The notes: generated by a model from the letters alone, not told the origin. 39,295 nucleotides of DNA from an uncultured Propionibacteriaceae bacterium (GCA_937988865.1 CALKHV010000096.1:1-39295); one strand, 5' to 3'. Counted from the stretch's first letter, positions 31,194-39,295 are shown. Numbers and translations are program-made.

Positions 31194-32155
31194 GAGGCCC
31201 CTTCGGCGGCTCGTCCGCGCCGCGTGAGTCTCGTCAGCGAAGCCAGGTTGAGCTCACGCGAACCCATGAGGCCCTGCGGTCGGAAGATCATGATCATGAC
31301 CAGGGCGAGGGAGTAGATGATCATCCGCAACTCGGGGAACGGTTGCAGGAAGGTCTGCAGGAGCGCGAGCAGGATGGCCGCGATGATCGACCCGGTGAGG
31401 CTGCCCAGACCGCCGAGCACGACGATGACGAGGATGTCGATCGACTTGAGGAAGCCGAAGAGGTCGGGCTTGATGAAGTAGAAGTAGGACGCGTAGAGCC
31501 CTCCCGCGATGGCTCCGAAGAAGGCGCCGACCGTGAAGGCGAGCGTCTTCGCCCGGGTTGCGTTGATCCCGACGGACTCGGCAGCGATCTCGTCCTCGCG
31601 GATCGAGATGCTGGCCCGTCCGTGCGAGGAGTGGAGGAAGTTCGAGATCAGGACGATCGTGCCCACCGTGAACACGAAGAGCCACGTCCAGCCCACGAAG
31701 GACGGGATGCCCGAGAGACCTGCCGCGCCGTTGGTGAAGTCGAAGTTCAACAGGAGGATCCGGATGATCTCGGCCATGCCGAGCGTCGCGATGGCGAGAT
31801 AGTCCCCGCGCAGGCGCAGCGTCGGAAGGCCGATCAGGAAGCCGACGATCGCCGCGAGGATCGCGCCGAGGAAGACGCCCCCCAGGAAGCCCCAGGTGGT
31901 CGGGTACTCCATCGTCACGAGGGCGGTCGTGTAGGCGCCGATGGCCATGAATCCGGCATGTCCGAGGGAGAACTGCCCGGTGAACCCCGTGATCAGGTTG
32001 AGGCTGACCGCCAAAATGATGTTGATGCAGATCGTGGCCATCGTGGCCTGGATGTAGTCGTCGATGACGCCGGCGTTGATGAGGGCCCACACGATGCCGT
32101 AGACGAGGGCCAGCAACACGACCTGGACGCCGATGCGTGCGTAACGGTTCGACAT
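31190..32155 (-). CDS. livM: Branched-chain amino acid permease LivM
   Basis: The 321-residue permease has eight to ten membrane helices. It carries the LivM motif blocks GQFSLGHAGFMAIGAY and YLAIATLGMAEIIRI, and GRASISIREDEIAAESVGIN, the cytoplasmic coupling loop. It pairs with LivH to form the channel. It starts 3 nt after the livH stop. Confidence 0.95.
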   Translation of the reverse strand: MSNRYARIGVQVVLLALVYGIVWALINAGVIDDYIQATMATICINIILAVSLNLITGFTGQFSLGHAGFMAIGAYTTALVTMEYPTTWGFLGGVFLGAILAAIVGFLIGLPTLRLRGDYLAIATLGMAEIIRILLLNFDFTNGAAGLSGIPSFVGWTWLFVFTVGTIVLISNFLHSSHGRASISIREDEIAAESVGINATRAKTLAFTVGAFFGAIAGGLYASYFYFIKPDLFGFLKSIDILVIVVLGGLGSLTGSIIAAILLALLQTFLQPFPELRMIIYSLALVMIMIFRPQGLMGSRELNLASLTRLTRRGRAAEGAS

Positions 32156-32158
32156 GGT

Positions 32159-33052
32159 CTACACCTTCTCCCGGACGTTCTTGCCGAGCAGGCCGGTCGG
32201 CTTGACCATGAGCACCGCGATGAGGATCGCGAAGACCACTGCGTCCTTGTACATCGAGAAGCCGTAGCCGGCGACCAGGGTCTCGACCGCACCGATGACA
32301 TAGCCACCGATGAGGGCACCGGGGATCAGGCCGATGCCGCCGAGCACGGCGGCGACGAATGCCTTGAGGCCCGGGAGGATGCCCATCAGGGGGTCGATCG
32401 AGTTGTAGTAGACACCGACGAGGACGCCGGCAGCCCCCGCGAGGGCTGAGCCGAGCGCGAACGTCAGTGAGATGGTGTTGTCGACGTTGATGCCCATCAG
32501 GCGGGCTGCGTCCGCGTCCTGGGAGACAGCGCGCATGGCCTTGCCGACCTTGGTGCGGCGGACGATGTACTGCAGCCCGATCATGAGGATCAGCGAGATG
32601 CCGATGATCAGCAACTGCTGGGCGCGGATGATGACGCCGCCGATGTTGTAGGAGGCCTCCATGAAGCCCGGCATGGGCGGGTACGCACGCACCTCGGGTC
32701 CGACGAAGAACATCATCCCGTACTCGAGCAGCAGCGAGACGCCGATGGCGGTGATGAGCACGGCGATGCGGGTGGAGTTGCGCAGGGGCTTGTAGGCGAC
32801 CCGCTCGATCACCACACCGAGCACCGTGCAGACGAGCATGGCGATCACGAGGGAGGTGAAGAAGCCGAGGTGCGCACGGGCCATGCAGAAGTAGCCGACG
32901 TAGGCGCCGACCATGTACACGTCGCCGTGCGCGAAGTTGATGAGCTGGATGATGCCGTAGACCATCGTGTAGCCCAGGGCGATGAGGGCGTAGATGCTGC
33001 CCAGCGACAAGCCGTTGATGAGTTGCTGGATGAGTTCCTGCAAAGGGTCCAC
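32159..33052 (-). CDS. livH: Branched-chain amino acid permease LivH
   Basis: The 297-residue permease shows NGLSLGSIYALIALGYTMVY and LINFAHGDVYMVGAY at the N-terminus and the coupling loop GKAMRAVSQDADAARLMGIN, all standard LivH. About eight membrane helices are visible. A strong hairpin lies between it and livK upstream. Confidence 0.95.
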   Translation of the reverse strand: MDPLQELIQQLINGLSLGSIYALIALGYTMVYGIIQLINFAHGDVYMVGAYVGYFCMARAHLGFFTSLVIAMLVCTVLGVVIERVAYKPLRNSTRIAVLITAIGVSLLLEYGMMFFVGPEVRAYPPMPGFMEASYNIGGVIIRAQQLLIIGISLILMIGLQYIVRRTKVGKAMRAVSQDADAARLMGINVDNTISLTFALGSALAGAAGVLVGVYYNSIDPLMGILPGLKAFVAAVLGGIGLIPGALIGGYVIGAVETLVAGYGFSMYKDAVVFAILIAVLMVKPTGLLGKNVREKV

Positions 33053-33067
33053 CTCACTTTCAATGGT

Positions 33068-33107
33068 TCACGGGAGGCGGGGGCGTGCGTGCCCCCACCT
33101 CCCGTGA
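33068..33107 (-). terminator. Hairpin between livK and livH
   Basis: TCACGGGAGG (33068-33077) pairs perfectly with 33098-33107; after one C/A mismatch GGGGGC pairs with GCCCCC around a 6-nt loop. It lies in the 103-nt livK-livH gap of a same-direction operon, where it can partly end transcription or protect the livK 3' end. Confidence 0.75.
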
Positions 33108-33155
33108 GTCGCGTGCAGTCGTGTCATTGTTGCGGACGCGGGGCGTCCGCGGTGG

Positions 33156-34313
33156 TCAGGACTCGATCTTCTCGCTGGTGGCCTGCTGGCCGTCCTTGAG
33201 CCCGATGACGACGATGGCCTTCACCGGATTGTGGTTGCCGTCCACGCTGAACGTTCCGGTCACCGCAGAGAAGTCCTTGGTCTCGGCGAGGGCGGTCTTG
33301 ATCGACTCACCGTCGACGGCGGACGCACGGCCGATCGCGTCCGCGAGGAACTTCATCGTGTCGTAGCCGAGGGCGTGGAAGGCGTTCGGCTCGGAGTTGT
33401 ACTTCGCCTTGAAGTCGGCGATGAACTTCACGACCTTGGGGTCCTGGTCGAGCGAGCTGTAGTGGTTCGTGAAGTAGACGTCGTTGAGGGCGCTGGCCCC
33501 GGCCTGCTCGAGCAGGACGGGCGAGTCGAAGCCGTCGCCACCCAGGACGGGAGCAGTGATCTGGAGCGCGCGAGCCTGCTTGATGATCTTGCCGGCCTCG
33601 TTGTAGTAGCCCGGCAGGTAGATGACGTCGAAGTCCTGGTTCTTGATGCGCGTCAGGATCGGGTTGAACTCGGTGTCCTTCGTGACGTAGGCCTCTTCGC
33701 CGACGATGGTGCCGCCGTTGGCGGTGAAGGTCTTCTTGAAGTTCTCGGCGAGGCCCTTGGAGTAGTCGGACGAGCTGTCGACGATCATGACGGCCTTCGT
33801 CTTGTTGAGCTTCTTGCTCGCGAAGTTCGCCATGGCGTTGCCCTGGAAGGAGTCGTTGAAGCACGTGCGGAACGCGTACTCCTTGACACCCTTGTCGTCG
33901 ACGGTCACGTCGTCGGCGGTGGCTGAGCCTGAGATGACCGGGACCTTGTCCTTGGTCGCGATCGGGATGGTGGCCTTGAAGTTGCCGGACGTGGCCGGGC
34001 CGAGGACGGCAACCACCTTGTCGGACGTCATGAGCTTGGTGGCGAGTGTCGTGGCCTCCGCAGGCTCGGACTTGTTGTCGTACTCCTTGAGCTCAATCTT
34101 CTTGCCCTTGATGCCGCCGGCGGCATTGATCTCCTCCATGGCCATCTTGATGCCGTCGAGGCTTGCCTGGCCGTAGGTGGCCACAGGCCCGGAGAGCTCG
34201 TAGTTGATGCCGATCTTGATGGTGTTGCTCGACGCCGCGTCGTCGCTGCTGCAGCCGGCGAATGTCGCCAGGCCGAGCGCCCCTGCCAGGAGCAGGGTGA
34301 GGGTCTTCTTCAT
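33156..34313 (-). CDS. livK: Branched-chain amino acid-binding lipoprotein LivK
   Basis: The 385-residue periplasmic-binding-protein type I has a lipoprotein signal with Cys21 (LATFAGC), so it is tethered to the outer face of the membrane. IKIGINYELSGPVATYGQ and AVLGPATSGNFKA are typical of Leu/Ile/Val receptors. It captures the substrate for LivHMGF. GAGGAA lies before the ATG. It heads the operon; the exact ligand is not predictable from sequence. Confidence 0.94.
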   Translation of the reverse strand: MKKTLTLLLAGALGLATFAGCSSDDAASSNTIKIGINYELSGPVATYGQASLDGIKMAMEEINAAGGIKGKKIELKEYDNKSEPAEATTLATKLMTSDKVVAVLGPATSGNFKATIPIATKDKVPVISGSATADDVTVDDKGVKEYAFRTCFNDSFQGNAMANFASKKLNKTKAVMIVDSSSDYSKGLAENFKKTFTANGGTIVGEEAYVTKDTEFNPILTRIKNQDFDVIYLPGYYNEAGKIIKQARALQITAPVLGGDGFDSPVLLEQAGASALNDVYFTNHYSSLDQDPKVVKFIADFKAKYNSEPNAFHALGYDTMKFLADAIGRASAVDGESIKTALAETKDFSAVTGTFSVDGNHNPVKAIVVIGLKDGQQATSEKIES

Positions 34314-34452
34314 GGGGTTCCTCGAGTGGGTCAGGCCCTTCGTGGGGAAGGGTGCGCGCAGACGCGCGTGGTGACGCCGAGCCTACTTGTGACGCCGGTG
34401 ACGGGCCTTGTGCGTCCGTGATGTGGGAGCGTCGCGTGAGCCCCGGTGAGCG

Positions 34453-34878
34453 TCAGCCGAGGTGGGGGGTGACCCAGGCCCGCAGGCGCGGCAACGGCTG
34501 CGCGCCGAGCTGGCGTCCGACCTCCTTGCCCCCCTTGAGGAGCACGAGCAAGGGGATCGACTGCGCGTTGAAGCGACGCGAGAGGATCTGGTTCTCGTCG
34601 ACGTTGACCTTCACGATCTTCAGTTTGCCCGCGTGCTCGGCGGCGAGCTTCTCGAGGTGGGGCGCCACTTGCCGGCAGGGGCCGCACCAGGGGGCCCACA
34701 GGTCGACGAGCACCAGCAGACGCTCGCTGTTGGCCACCGTCGACCATGTGTCGTCGGTGGCCTTGGCGACCCAGGGAAGAGCGGTCTGGCACTGGCTGCA
34801 GCGGGGCAGGCCCTGGGCAGCGTCCGGGACGCGGTTGCGGGTCTGGCAAGCCGGGCACGTCGACACCGAATGACTCAT
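34453..34878 (-). CDS. Thioredoxin with N-terminal zinc ribbon (TrxC-like)
   Basis: The 141-residue protein has Cys8-x2-Cys11 and Cys27-x2-Cys30 at the N-terminus (CPAC, CSQC), a zinc ribbon as in E. coli thioredoxin 2, then the thioredoxin fold with the redox site W64-C65-G-P-C68. It should reduce cytoplasmic disulfides. In E. coli the zinc-binding form responds to oxidative stress. The ATG at 34878 gives the family start; it is divergent from the subtilase gene. Confidence 0.93.
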   Translation of the reverse strand: MSHSVSTCPACQTRNRVPDAAQGLPRCSQCQTALPWVAKATDDTWSTVANSERLLVLVDLWAPWCGPCRQVAPHLEKLAAEHAGKLKIVKVNVDENQILSRRFNAQSIPLLVLLKGGKEVGRQLGAQPLPRLRAWVTPHLG

Positions 34879-34956
34879 GCGTCCGATTCTCCCACCCTTG
34901 TCGAGGGAGGCCGGAGAGCGTCCGCGCCACCTTCCGCGGGTAGATCTCACGACGTC

Positions 34957-34971
34957 GAGACAAGATGTCTC
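34957..34971. promoter_or_regulatory. Dyad upstream of the subtilase promoter
   Basis: GAGACA-AGA-TGTCTC is a perfect 6-bp dyad ending 7 nt before the -35 box of the protease promoter. The position fits an activator or repressor site that could serve the divergent thioredoxin gene too. Confidence 0.45.
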
Positions 34972-34978
34972 TATGTCG

Positions 34979-35008
34979 TTGACCCGCGATCGGTGGCGGG
35001 CCTAGCCT
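34979..35008 (+). promoter_or_regulatory. Promoter of the subtilase gene
   Basis: TTGACC (34979-34984), 18 nt, TAGCCT (35003-35008) is a clear actinobacterial housekeeping-type promoter. It predicts a leader of about 65 nt before the GTG at 35081. Confidence 0.65.
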
Positions 35009-35080
35009 TCGACCAACGGGCCCAGCTCCGCGCCCCACGCCGGAGCTGCCAGCCCATCCCCACATGGAAAGGCACAGCAC

Positions 35081-38000
35081 GTGCGCAAACTACCCACACT
35101 CGCCATCGCGGGCGTTCTGACACTGGCGTCGCCCGCCTTGTCGATGGCACAGCCCACCACGGCCGACCGGTTCGAGACCACGACCAAGGGTGTGATCGAC
35201 AGCTCCTTCACACCCGCGTCCCTCAACAAGGACGCGACTGTCCGTGTCATGGTTCAGATGTCGGCCGATCCGGTCGCCGTCGTCCAGGCCGACAAGGGAC
35301 GCAAGCTCTCAGCGTCCGAGAAGAAGGCCGCCAGGGCCACCGTCGAGTCGCAGCAGGCCGGCGTCAAGAAGTACGTCCAGGGGCGCGGTGGCAAGGTCAT
35401 CTCGTCGGTCCAGTCGGCCTACAACGGCGTCAAGGTGACCGTCAGGCGTTCCGAACTGACGGCACTCGCTGGCCAGAAAGGCGTCGTCGCCCTGCGTCCG
35501 GTCGAGATCATGAGCTTCGAGAACTCGGTGAGTGTGCCGTTCCTCGGCGTTCCCGAGGTGTGGAAGAACACCGGCAAGACGGGCGCGGGCGTCAAGGTGG
35601 CGGTCATCGACACCGGCATCGACTACACCCACGCCGACTTCGGTGGACCGGGGACGGTCGCGGCCTACGAGGCGGCGCACGCGGCTGGCACTGCGCCGGC
35701 CGACCCGGCTCTCTTCGGTCCCGCGGCCCCTCGCGTGAAGGGCGGCATCGACCTGGTCGGTGACGACTACGATGCGGCCTCTGATGAGGCGGCCGCCCTG
35801 GTTCCTCATCCTGACGCCAACCCGCTCGATTGCCAGGGCCACGGTTCGCACGTCTCAGGCACCATCGGTGGCTCCGGCGTCAACGCCGACGGCAGCACCT
35901 ATGCAGGCCCCTACGACGACACCACGCCCAGCCGGACCTTCAAGGTCGGGCCCGGCGTCGCGCCCGAGGTCGACCTCTACGCCGTGCGTGTCTTCGGCTG
36001 TGAGGGCTCCACCGATGTGACCGTCGAGGCCATCGACTGGGCGGTCGCCAACGACATGGACGTCATCAACATGTCGCTCGGTTCCCCGTTCGGACGCTCG
36101 ACCGATCCGTCGGCCGTCGCGTCCGCCAATGCTGTGGCGGCTGGGGTTGTGGTCGTGGCGTCCGCCGGCAACTCCGGTGAGAATCCCTACATCACGGGTT
36201 CGCCGGCAGTCGGCAAGGGCGTCATCTCTGTCGCTGCGACCGACAGCTCGGCAACGTTCCCCTCGGCGGTCATCACACTGCAGGGTGGTGCGACCATCCC
36301 CGCGATGAACGCCAACGGCGTCTCGTCCCTTCCCACTGGTCCCTTCACGGTGGTCGTCCTCAAGGACCAGTTGGCGACGCCAGACGAGGACGAGTCTCTC
36401 GGATGCTCAGTGGACGCCTACACGAGCAATGGCATCGTGGCCGGTGGCAACCAGATCGGAGTCCCGCTCCGGGGCGTGTGCGCTCGTGTCGCCAAGGCGA
36501 TCTACGGCCAGCAGGCCGGGGCTGCTGCGGTCGCGATGATCAACACCTCGACCGACTTCCCGCCCTACGAAGGAGCGATCTTCTCCAATCCCGACACGGG
36601 TGAGGCCTACACCGTGACCATCCCGTTCCTCGGCGTGCGAGGGATGATCGACACAGATGGTGACGATGGGTACGCACTGGCGGCGGCCAACGGTGACACG
36701 GTCACCCTGGCAGCCTCCGAAATGGACAACCCGGGCTTCCGCACCTTTGCTTCGTTCAGCTCAGGCGGCCCCGGCAACGGAGACTCGAGCCTGCGTCCGA
36801 CCGTGTCGGCCCCCGGTGTCAGCATCGCGTCCGTCGCCGTGGGCACGGGCAGCGACCCGGCGATCATGTCGGGAACCTCGATGGCTGCCCCGCACGTCGC
36901 GGGCCAGGCGGCTCTGGTGAAGCAGGCGCACCCGACGTGGAAGACGGCCGACCTGACGGCAGCGATCAGCTCGACGGCTGACCCGAGCGGCCAACTCGAC
37001 TACCGGCTCACGCTCGGTGGTCAGGGGCTCGTGGACGTGAAGCAGTCGGTCACCACCTCGGTGGTCGCGCGCGGTGATGCCATCAAGGTTGGCGGCAGCT
37101 GGGTCAACGACAACGGCCTCAACTTCGGGTTCGCCGAGGTGGCGAAGTCGTACTCGGCGACCCGCAGCGTCACGCTGGTCAACAACTCGGCACGGGCGAA
37201 GAAGTTCGCCGTGACCGTTGCGCCCACCCTTGAGTCGGCGCCGGCGAAGGTCGCACTCAGCGCCAAGTCGGTGACGGTCCCCGCCAAGAGCTCCACCAAG
37301 GTCTGGGTGACGCTCGTCGTGAAGGCAGCGGACGTCTACAACGCTGATGCTTCAGTGGGCAGTCAGTTCGACTTCAAGGAGGTCTCCGGCAGCATCGTGG
37401 CCACGTCCGGATACGACGTTGTCTCAGTTCCCTATCTGCTCGTCCCGCGTGCGGAGTCGAAGCTGACCGCCTCGTCAACCCGGACGTCCAGTAGCGTCAA
37501 GCTGGCCTTCAAGAACAATGGCACTGACGTTCCCGCGGGCGTGGATGTGTACACGTGGGGCCTCTCGGACGCCAAGGACGCGGGCGCTCCCCTCGCCAAT
37601 GGGTTCGACATCAGGGCGGTGGGGGTTCAGTCGTTCACTGCCGGGGCCGACAAGCTGCTGGTGTTCGCGGTGAACAACTGGGACCGCAGTTCGAACCACT
37701 CGCTCAACGAGGTCGACATCGCTGTGGACAACAACGGCGACGGCAACCCCGACATGATCGTGTTTGCGACGGATTCAGGGGCGTTGCGCACCGGTGATCA
37801 TGACGGGTTGACCGAGGTCTTCACCTACGACGTGAACTCGGGTGGTCTCTTCGCCTCCGGATTCTTCGCGGACGCCAAGACCGACACCTCGACGGTGCTG
37901 CTGCCCGTGTACGCCAGCGACCTCGGCATCACGGCTCAGTTCGAATACGTCGTGACGTCCTTCTCGGGGGAGGATTCGGCCCTCTGGGACGACGCGACCG

Positions 38001-38200
38001 GCTCGGCCCTGTACAACCCGTGGGCGCGGGCCATCGGTGACGGCGGTTGGTTCGATGTTGCTCCGGGCGCCAAGGGCGCAACCGGTCAGGTTGCGGTCAA
38101 TCCGACTCGCATCGCCGCCCAGAAGCCGAAGGGCATCATGCTCGTGGTGCAGGACAACGCCGCGGGCGCGCCGGAAGCCGTCCTGGTTCCGGTCAAGTAG
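35081..38200 (+). CDS. Secreted subtilisin-like serine protease (S8)
   Basis: The 1039-residue protein has a signal peptide (1-24, cut near LSMAQ), an inhibitor I9-type prodomain (about 52-145) and a peptidase S8 domain with the triad Asp177 (VIDTGIDYTH), His254 (CQGHGSHVSG) and Ser600 (SGTSMAAPHVAG). A PA-like insertion (about 420-510) lies between His and Ser. The C-terminal 390 residues are Fn3-like beta domains. It should act outside the cell on proteins or peptides. GTG start with GGAAAGG 8 nt upstream. No wall-sorting motif or anchor is seen. Confidence 0.94.
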   Translation: MRKLPTLAIAGVLTLASPALSMAQPTTADRFETTTKGVIDSSFTPASLNKDATVRVMVQMSADPVAVVQADKGRKLSASEKKAARATVESQQAGVKKYVQGRGGKVISSVQSAYNGVKVTVRRSELTALAGQKGVVALRPVEIMSFENSVSVPFLGVPEVWKNTGKTGAGVKVAVIDTGIDYTHADFGGPGTVAAYEAAHAAGTAPADPALFGPAAPRVKGGIDLVGDDYDAASDEAAALVPHPDANPLDCQGHGSHVSGTIGGSGVNADGSTYAGPYDDTTPSRTFKVGPGVAPEVDLYAVRVFGCEGSTDVTVEAIDWAVANDMDVINMSLGSPFGRSTDPSAVASANAVAAGVVVVASAGNSGENPYITGSPAVGKGVISVAATDSSATFPSAVITLQGGATIPAMNANGVSSLPTGPFTVVVLKDQLATPDEDESLGCSVDAYTSNGIVAGGNQIGVPLRGVCARVAKAIYGQQAGAAAVAMINTSTDFPPYEGAIFSNPDTGEAYTVTIPFLGVRGMIDTDGDDGYALAAANGDTVTLAASEMDNPGFRTFASFSSGGPGNGDSSLRPTVSAPGVSIASVAVGTGSDPAIMSGTSMAAPHVAGQAALVKQAHPTWKTADLTAAISSTADPSGQLDYRLTLGGQGLVDVKQSVTTSVVARGDAIKVGGSWVNDNGLNFGFAEVAKSYSATRSVTLVNNSARAKKFAVTVAPTLESAPAKVALSAKSVTVPAKSSTKVWVTLVVKAADVYNADASVGSQFDFKEVSGSIVATSGYDVVSVPYLLVPRAESKLTASSTRTSSSVKLAFKNNGTDVPAGVDVYTWGLSDAKDAGAPLANGFDIRAVGVQSFTAGADKLLVFAVNNWDRSSNHSLNEVDIAVDNNGDGNPDMIVFATDSGALRTGDHDGLTEVFTYDVNSGGLFASGFFADAKTDTSTVLLPVYASDLGITAQFEYVVTSFSGEDSALWDDATGSALYNPWARAIGDGGWFDVAPGAKGATGQVAVNPTRIAAQKPKGIMLVVQDNAAGAPEAVLVPVK

Positions 38201-38229
38201 TCGCAGTTCGAGCACAACCTGTCTGACAC

Positions 38230-38265
38230 GAAGGGCGCCGTCCGCACCAGCGGGCGGCGCCCTTC
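38230..38265 (+). terminator. Strong terminator after the subtilase gene
   Basis: A 16-bp stem (38230-38245 with 38250-38265, one G-U pair) with an ACCA loop lies 30 nt after the stop codon. No U-tract follows, but the stem is very stable. Confidence 0.8.
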
Positions 38266-38292
38266 GCCATGTCCAACCGTGGAACGGACAAC

Positions 38293-38298
38293 TACGAT
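38293..38298 (+). promoter_or_regulatory. -10 box for a leaderless small gene
   Basis: TACGAT is followed by 6 nt and then the ATG at 38305, fitting a leaderless mRNA. No Shine-Dalgarno is present and the upstream terminator isolates the gene, so it needs its own promoter. Confidence 0.5.
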
Positions 38299-38304
38299 GG
38301 ATGC

Positions 38305-38655
38305 ATGCAGCTCACCGTGACTGTCCTCACCCACGACGCGCCCCCCGCCGAGGGAACCCCCCTGGTCGTCGAGGTGCGAGACACGTCCCTCATGGACGTC
38401 GCAGCCGTCACTGTCTGCCATGCCGAGACGAGTGTCGTTGCCCCGTCCGCTGACGCCCCGGAATCTGCCGCGCTCGGCAGCGTCATCGTGGACGCCCCCG
38501 ATGATCTCGTCGCCGCCGGTGCCCTGACGGTGTTCGCGCACGTCAGGGTCGCCGAGACCGACTTCGTGTCGGTCGGCGATTTCCTGACAGTGCAGTCCTA
38601 CCCCGTGCAACCCGGTGTTGCCGAGACAGCCGTCGAGGTCGTCAAGATCGGTTGA
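38305..38655 (+). CDS. Small beta-rich protein, YbaY/YscW-like
   Basis: The 116-residue protein reads MQLTVTVLTHDAPPAEGTPL, then VVEVRDTSLMDVAAVTV and later VFAHVRVAETDFVSVGDFLT, QSYPV. This alternating pattern resembles the YbaY/YscW (PF09619) beta-sandwich, where an 'RDTSLADAP' strand and a '..YPV' strand are conserved. No signal peptide is seen. An alternative ATG at 38269 would put the start before the -10 box, so 38305 is preferred. Its last 14 coding bases overlap the convergent ATP-grasp gene. Function unknown. Confidence 0.65.
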   Translation: MQLTVTVLTHDAPPAEGTPLVVEVRDTSLMDVAAVTVCHAETSVVAPSADAPESAALGSVIVDAPDDLVAAGALTVFAHVRVAETDFVSVGDFLTVQSYPVQPGVAETAVEVVKIG

Positions 38656-39295
38656 CCGGTGGGTTCGCCAGCCACCCCGCCACCGCGTCGGTGATGGGAT
38701 GGTTGCCTCCCCGCTCGACGAAGAGGAACTCCCCCGCCGGGTTCACCTCGAGGAAGACGTACTCGCCCTCGGGAGTCAGCCGGAAGTCCGCGCCGCCGTA
38801 GGCCAGACCGAAGTGGGACATCATCCTGCGCAGTCCGCTCGCCACGTCGTCGGGGAGGGTGGTCGCCCACGTCCCGGTCTTGCCCATCCGCAACCGGAAG
38901 TCGATGTCGTCGGAATCGCGTCCGTCGATCGCCATCGCGAACAGGTCGTCGCCCACGACGGTGACGCGAATGTCGGCCACGCCCGTCACGCACTCCTGGA
39001 AGATGACCGGGGCGAGGCGGAGTTGGTCGAGGTGCGCGAGGTCTGCATCCGTGAGTCGACGTGTCTCGCGCCAGACCTGGTGAGTGGCGGCGAAGATCTT
39101 GTAGATGACGTTCTCGACACCGAGGCTGTCGGCGAAGGCGCGGGCTTCGTCCGCGTCCGAGGTCATGATCGTCCTGGGGACGTGCAGCCCGAATCGGGGT
39201 GCGACGGCCAACTGAAGGGCCTTGTGGGCGGCGTTCTGGTCGGCGATCACGTCGTTCATCCACGGGCAGTCGAGCAGGGTGTAGAGGCCGTAGAG
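38642..39295 (-). CDS. ATP-grasp domain protein, MvdC/MvdD-like (N-terminus beyond window)
   Basis: The frame is open from the right edge to the stop at 38642, giving 217 residues of C-terminal sequence. YGLYTLLDCPWMND, then HVPRTIMTSD, VIYKIFA, VIFQECVTGVADIRVTVVGD and FLEVNPAGEFLFVE show the ATP-grasp fold with its acidic metal ligands (Glu-Val-Asn). The closest style is the RimK/MvdC-MvdD (graspetide maturase) group, which forms amide or ester bonds. No precursor peptide or partner ligase is visible here. An internal ATG at 39259 is not taken as the start because family sequence continues upstream. Confidence 0.82.
   Translation of the reverse strand, partial: LYGLYTLLDCPWMNDVIADQNAAHKALQLAVAPRFGLHVPRTIMTSDADEARAFADSLGVENVIYKIFAATHQVWRETRRLTDADLAHLDQLRLAPVIFQECVTGVADIRVTVVGDDLFAMAIDGRDSDDIDFRLRMGKTGTWATTLPDDVASGLRRMMSHFGLAYGGADFRLTPEGEYVFLEVNPAGEFLFVERGGNHPITDAVAGWLANPPVNRS

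Noticed and set aside
31343..32449. 368-codon open frame on the plus strand
   Set aside because: Antisense to livM and livH, which have clear motifs; the translation is charged low-complexity sequence.
38642..39295. Full graspetide (RiPP) cluster
   Set aside because: Only a partial ATP-grasp gene is visible, with no precursor peptide; kept as an open question, not a call.
1..39295. tRNA, rRNA, CRISPR, IS or prophage features
   Set aside because: No CCA-ended cloverleaf, spaced repeats, transposase or phage structural gene was seen in a read-through of both strands.

Overview
The window is high-GC DNA (roughly two thirds G+C by eye) from an actinomycete, most likely in or near the Propionibacteriales. 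This rests on RbpA (actinobacteria only), the Lnt/polyprenol-phosphate mannose synthase pair, a DeoR-FruK-FruA-HPr fructose locus, frequent GTG starts, overlapping stop/start junctions, and several genes whose start codon lies 6-7 nt after a -10 hexamer (leaderless mRNAs). I see no tRNA, rRNA, CRISPR array, IS element or prophage. The content is mostly chromosomal housekeeping and nutrient genes.

Layout. 1-2.3 kb (minus): right part of an AAA ATPase, an eroded winged-helix (YcaQ-like) fragment, a short unlisted zinc-ribbon gene, and an aldo/keto reductase divergent from an MmyB-type regulator (2.4-3.3 kb, plus). 3.3-8.8 kb (minus): a secreted M23 peptidase with a Pro/Thr repeat tail, PaiB-like and Nudix proteins, a secreted VWA protein, and dihydrolipoamide dehydrogenase. 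8.9-10.5 kb: an XRE-type HTH fused to a complete MurA-like enzyme, with a perfect inverted repeat over its start. 10.5-13.3 kb: PdxY (minus), a PGPG membrane protein, a glycerophosphodiesterase, and rbpA behind a SigR/SigH-like promoter. 13.4-16.6 kb: a coupled five-gene operon, PadR - HAAS/DUF5808 membrane protein - PLDc_N protein - ABC ATPase - ABC permease. 16.6-20.2 kb (minus): AsnC - Lnt - Ppm - FxsA. 20.3-21.2 kb: a 5'-3' exonuclease. 21.2-24.7 kb (minus): PTS enzyme I - MetX - MetW. 24.9-29.0 kb (plus): fruR-fruK-fruA-ptsH. 29.1-34.3 kb (minus): livK-livH-livM-livG-livF plus a CBS-CBS-ACT protein. 34.5-38.2 kb: a zinc-ribbon thioredoxin divergent from a large secreted subtilase. The right end holds a small beta-rich protein converging on a partial ATP-grasp gene.

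How the parts work together. Enzyme I (24.7 kb, minus) and HPr (28.7 kb, plus) pass phosphate to the fused FruA EII. FruK then phosphorylates the fructose-1-phosphate, and all of this sits around one divergent control region with two candidate operators. The liv operon carries its own likely sensor (CBS-ACT) and a strong hairpin between livK and livH that should favour binding-protein expression. Lnt and Ppm are the usual actinobacterial pair for lipoprotein acylation and polyprenol-phosphate-mannose supply. No gap between genes exceeds 300 nt.

The most unusual items are the HTH-MurA fusion with its overlapping operator, the amphipathic repeat tail on Ppm, the SigR-like rbpA promoter, the candidate AsnC operator in a 25-bp divergent gap, and a strongly over-represented hexamer GCGTCC/GGACGC that shapes codon choice.
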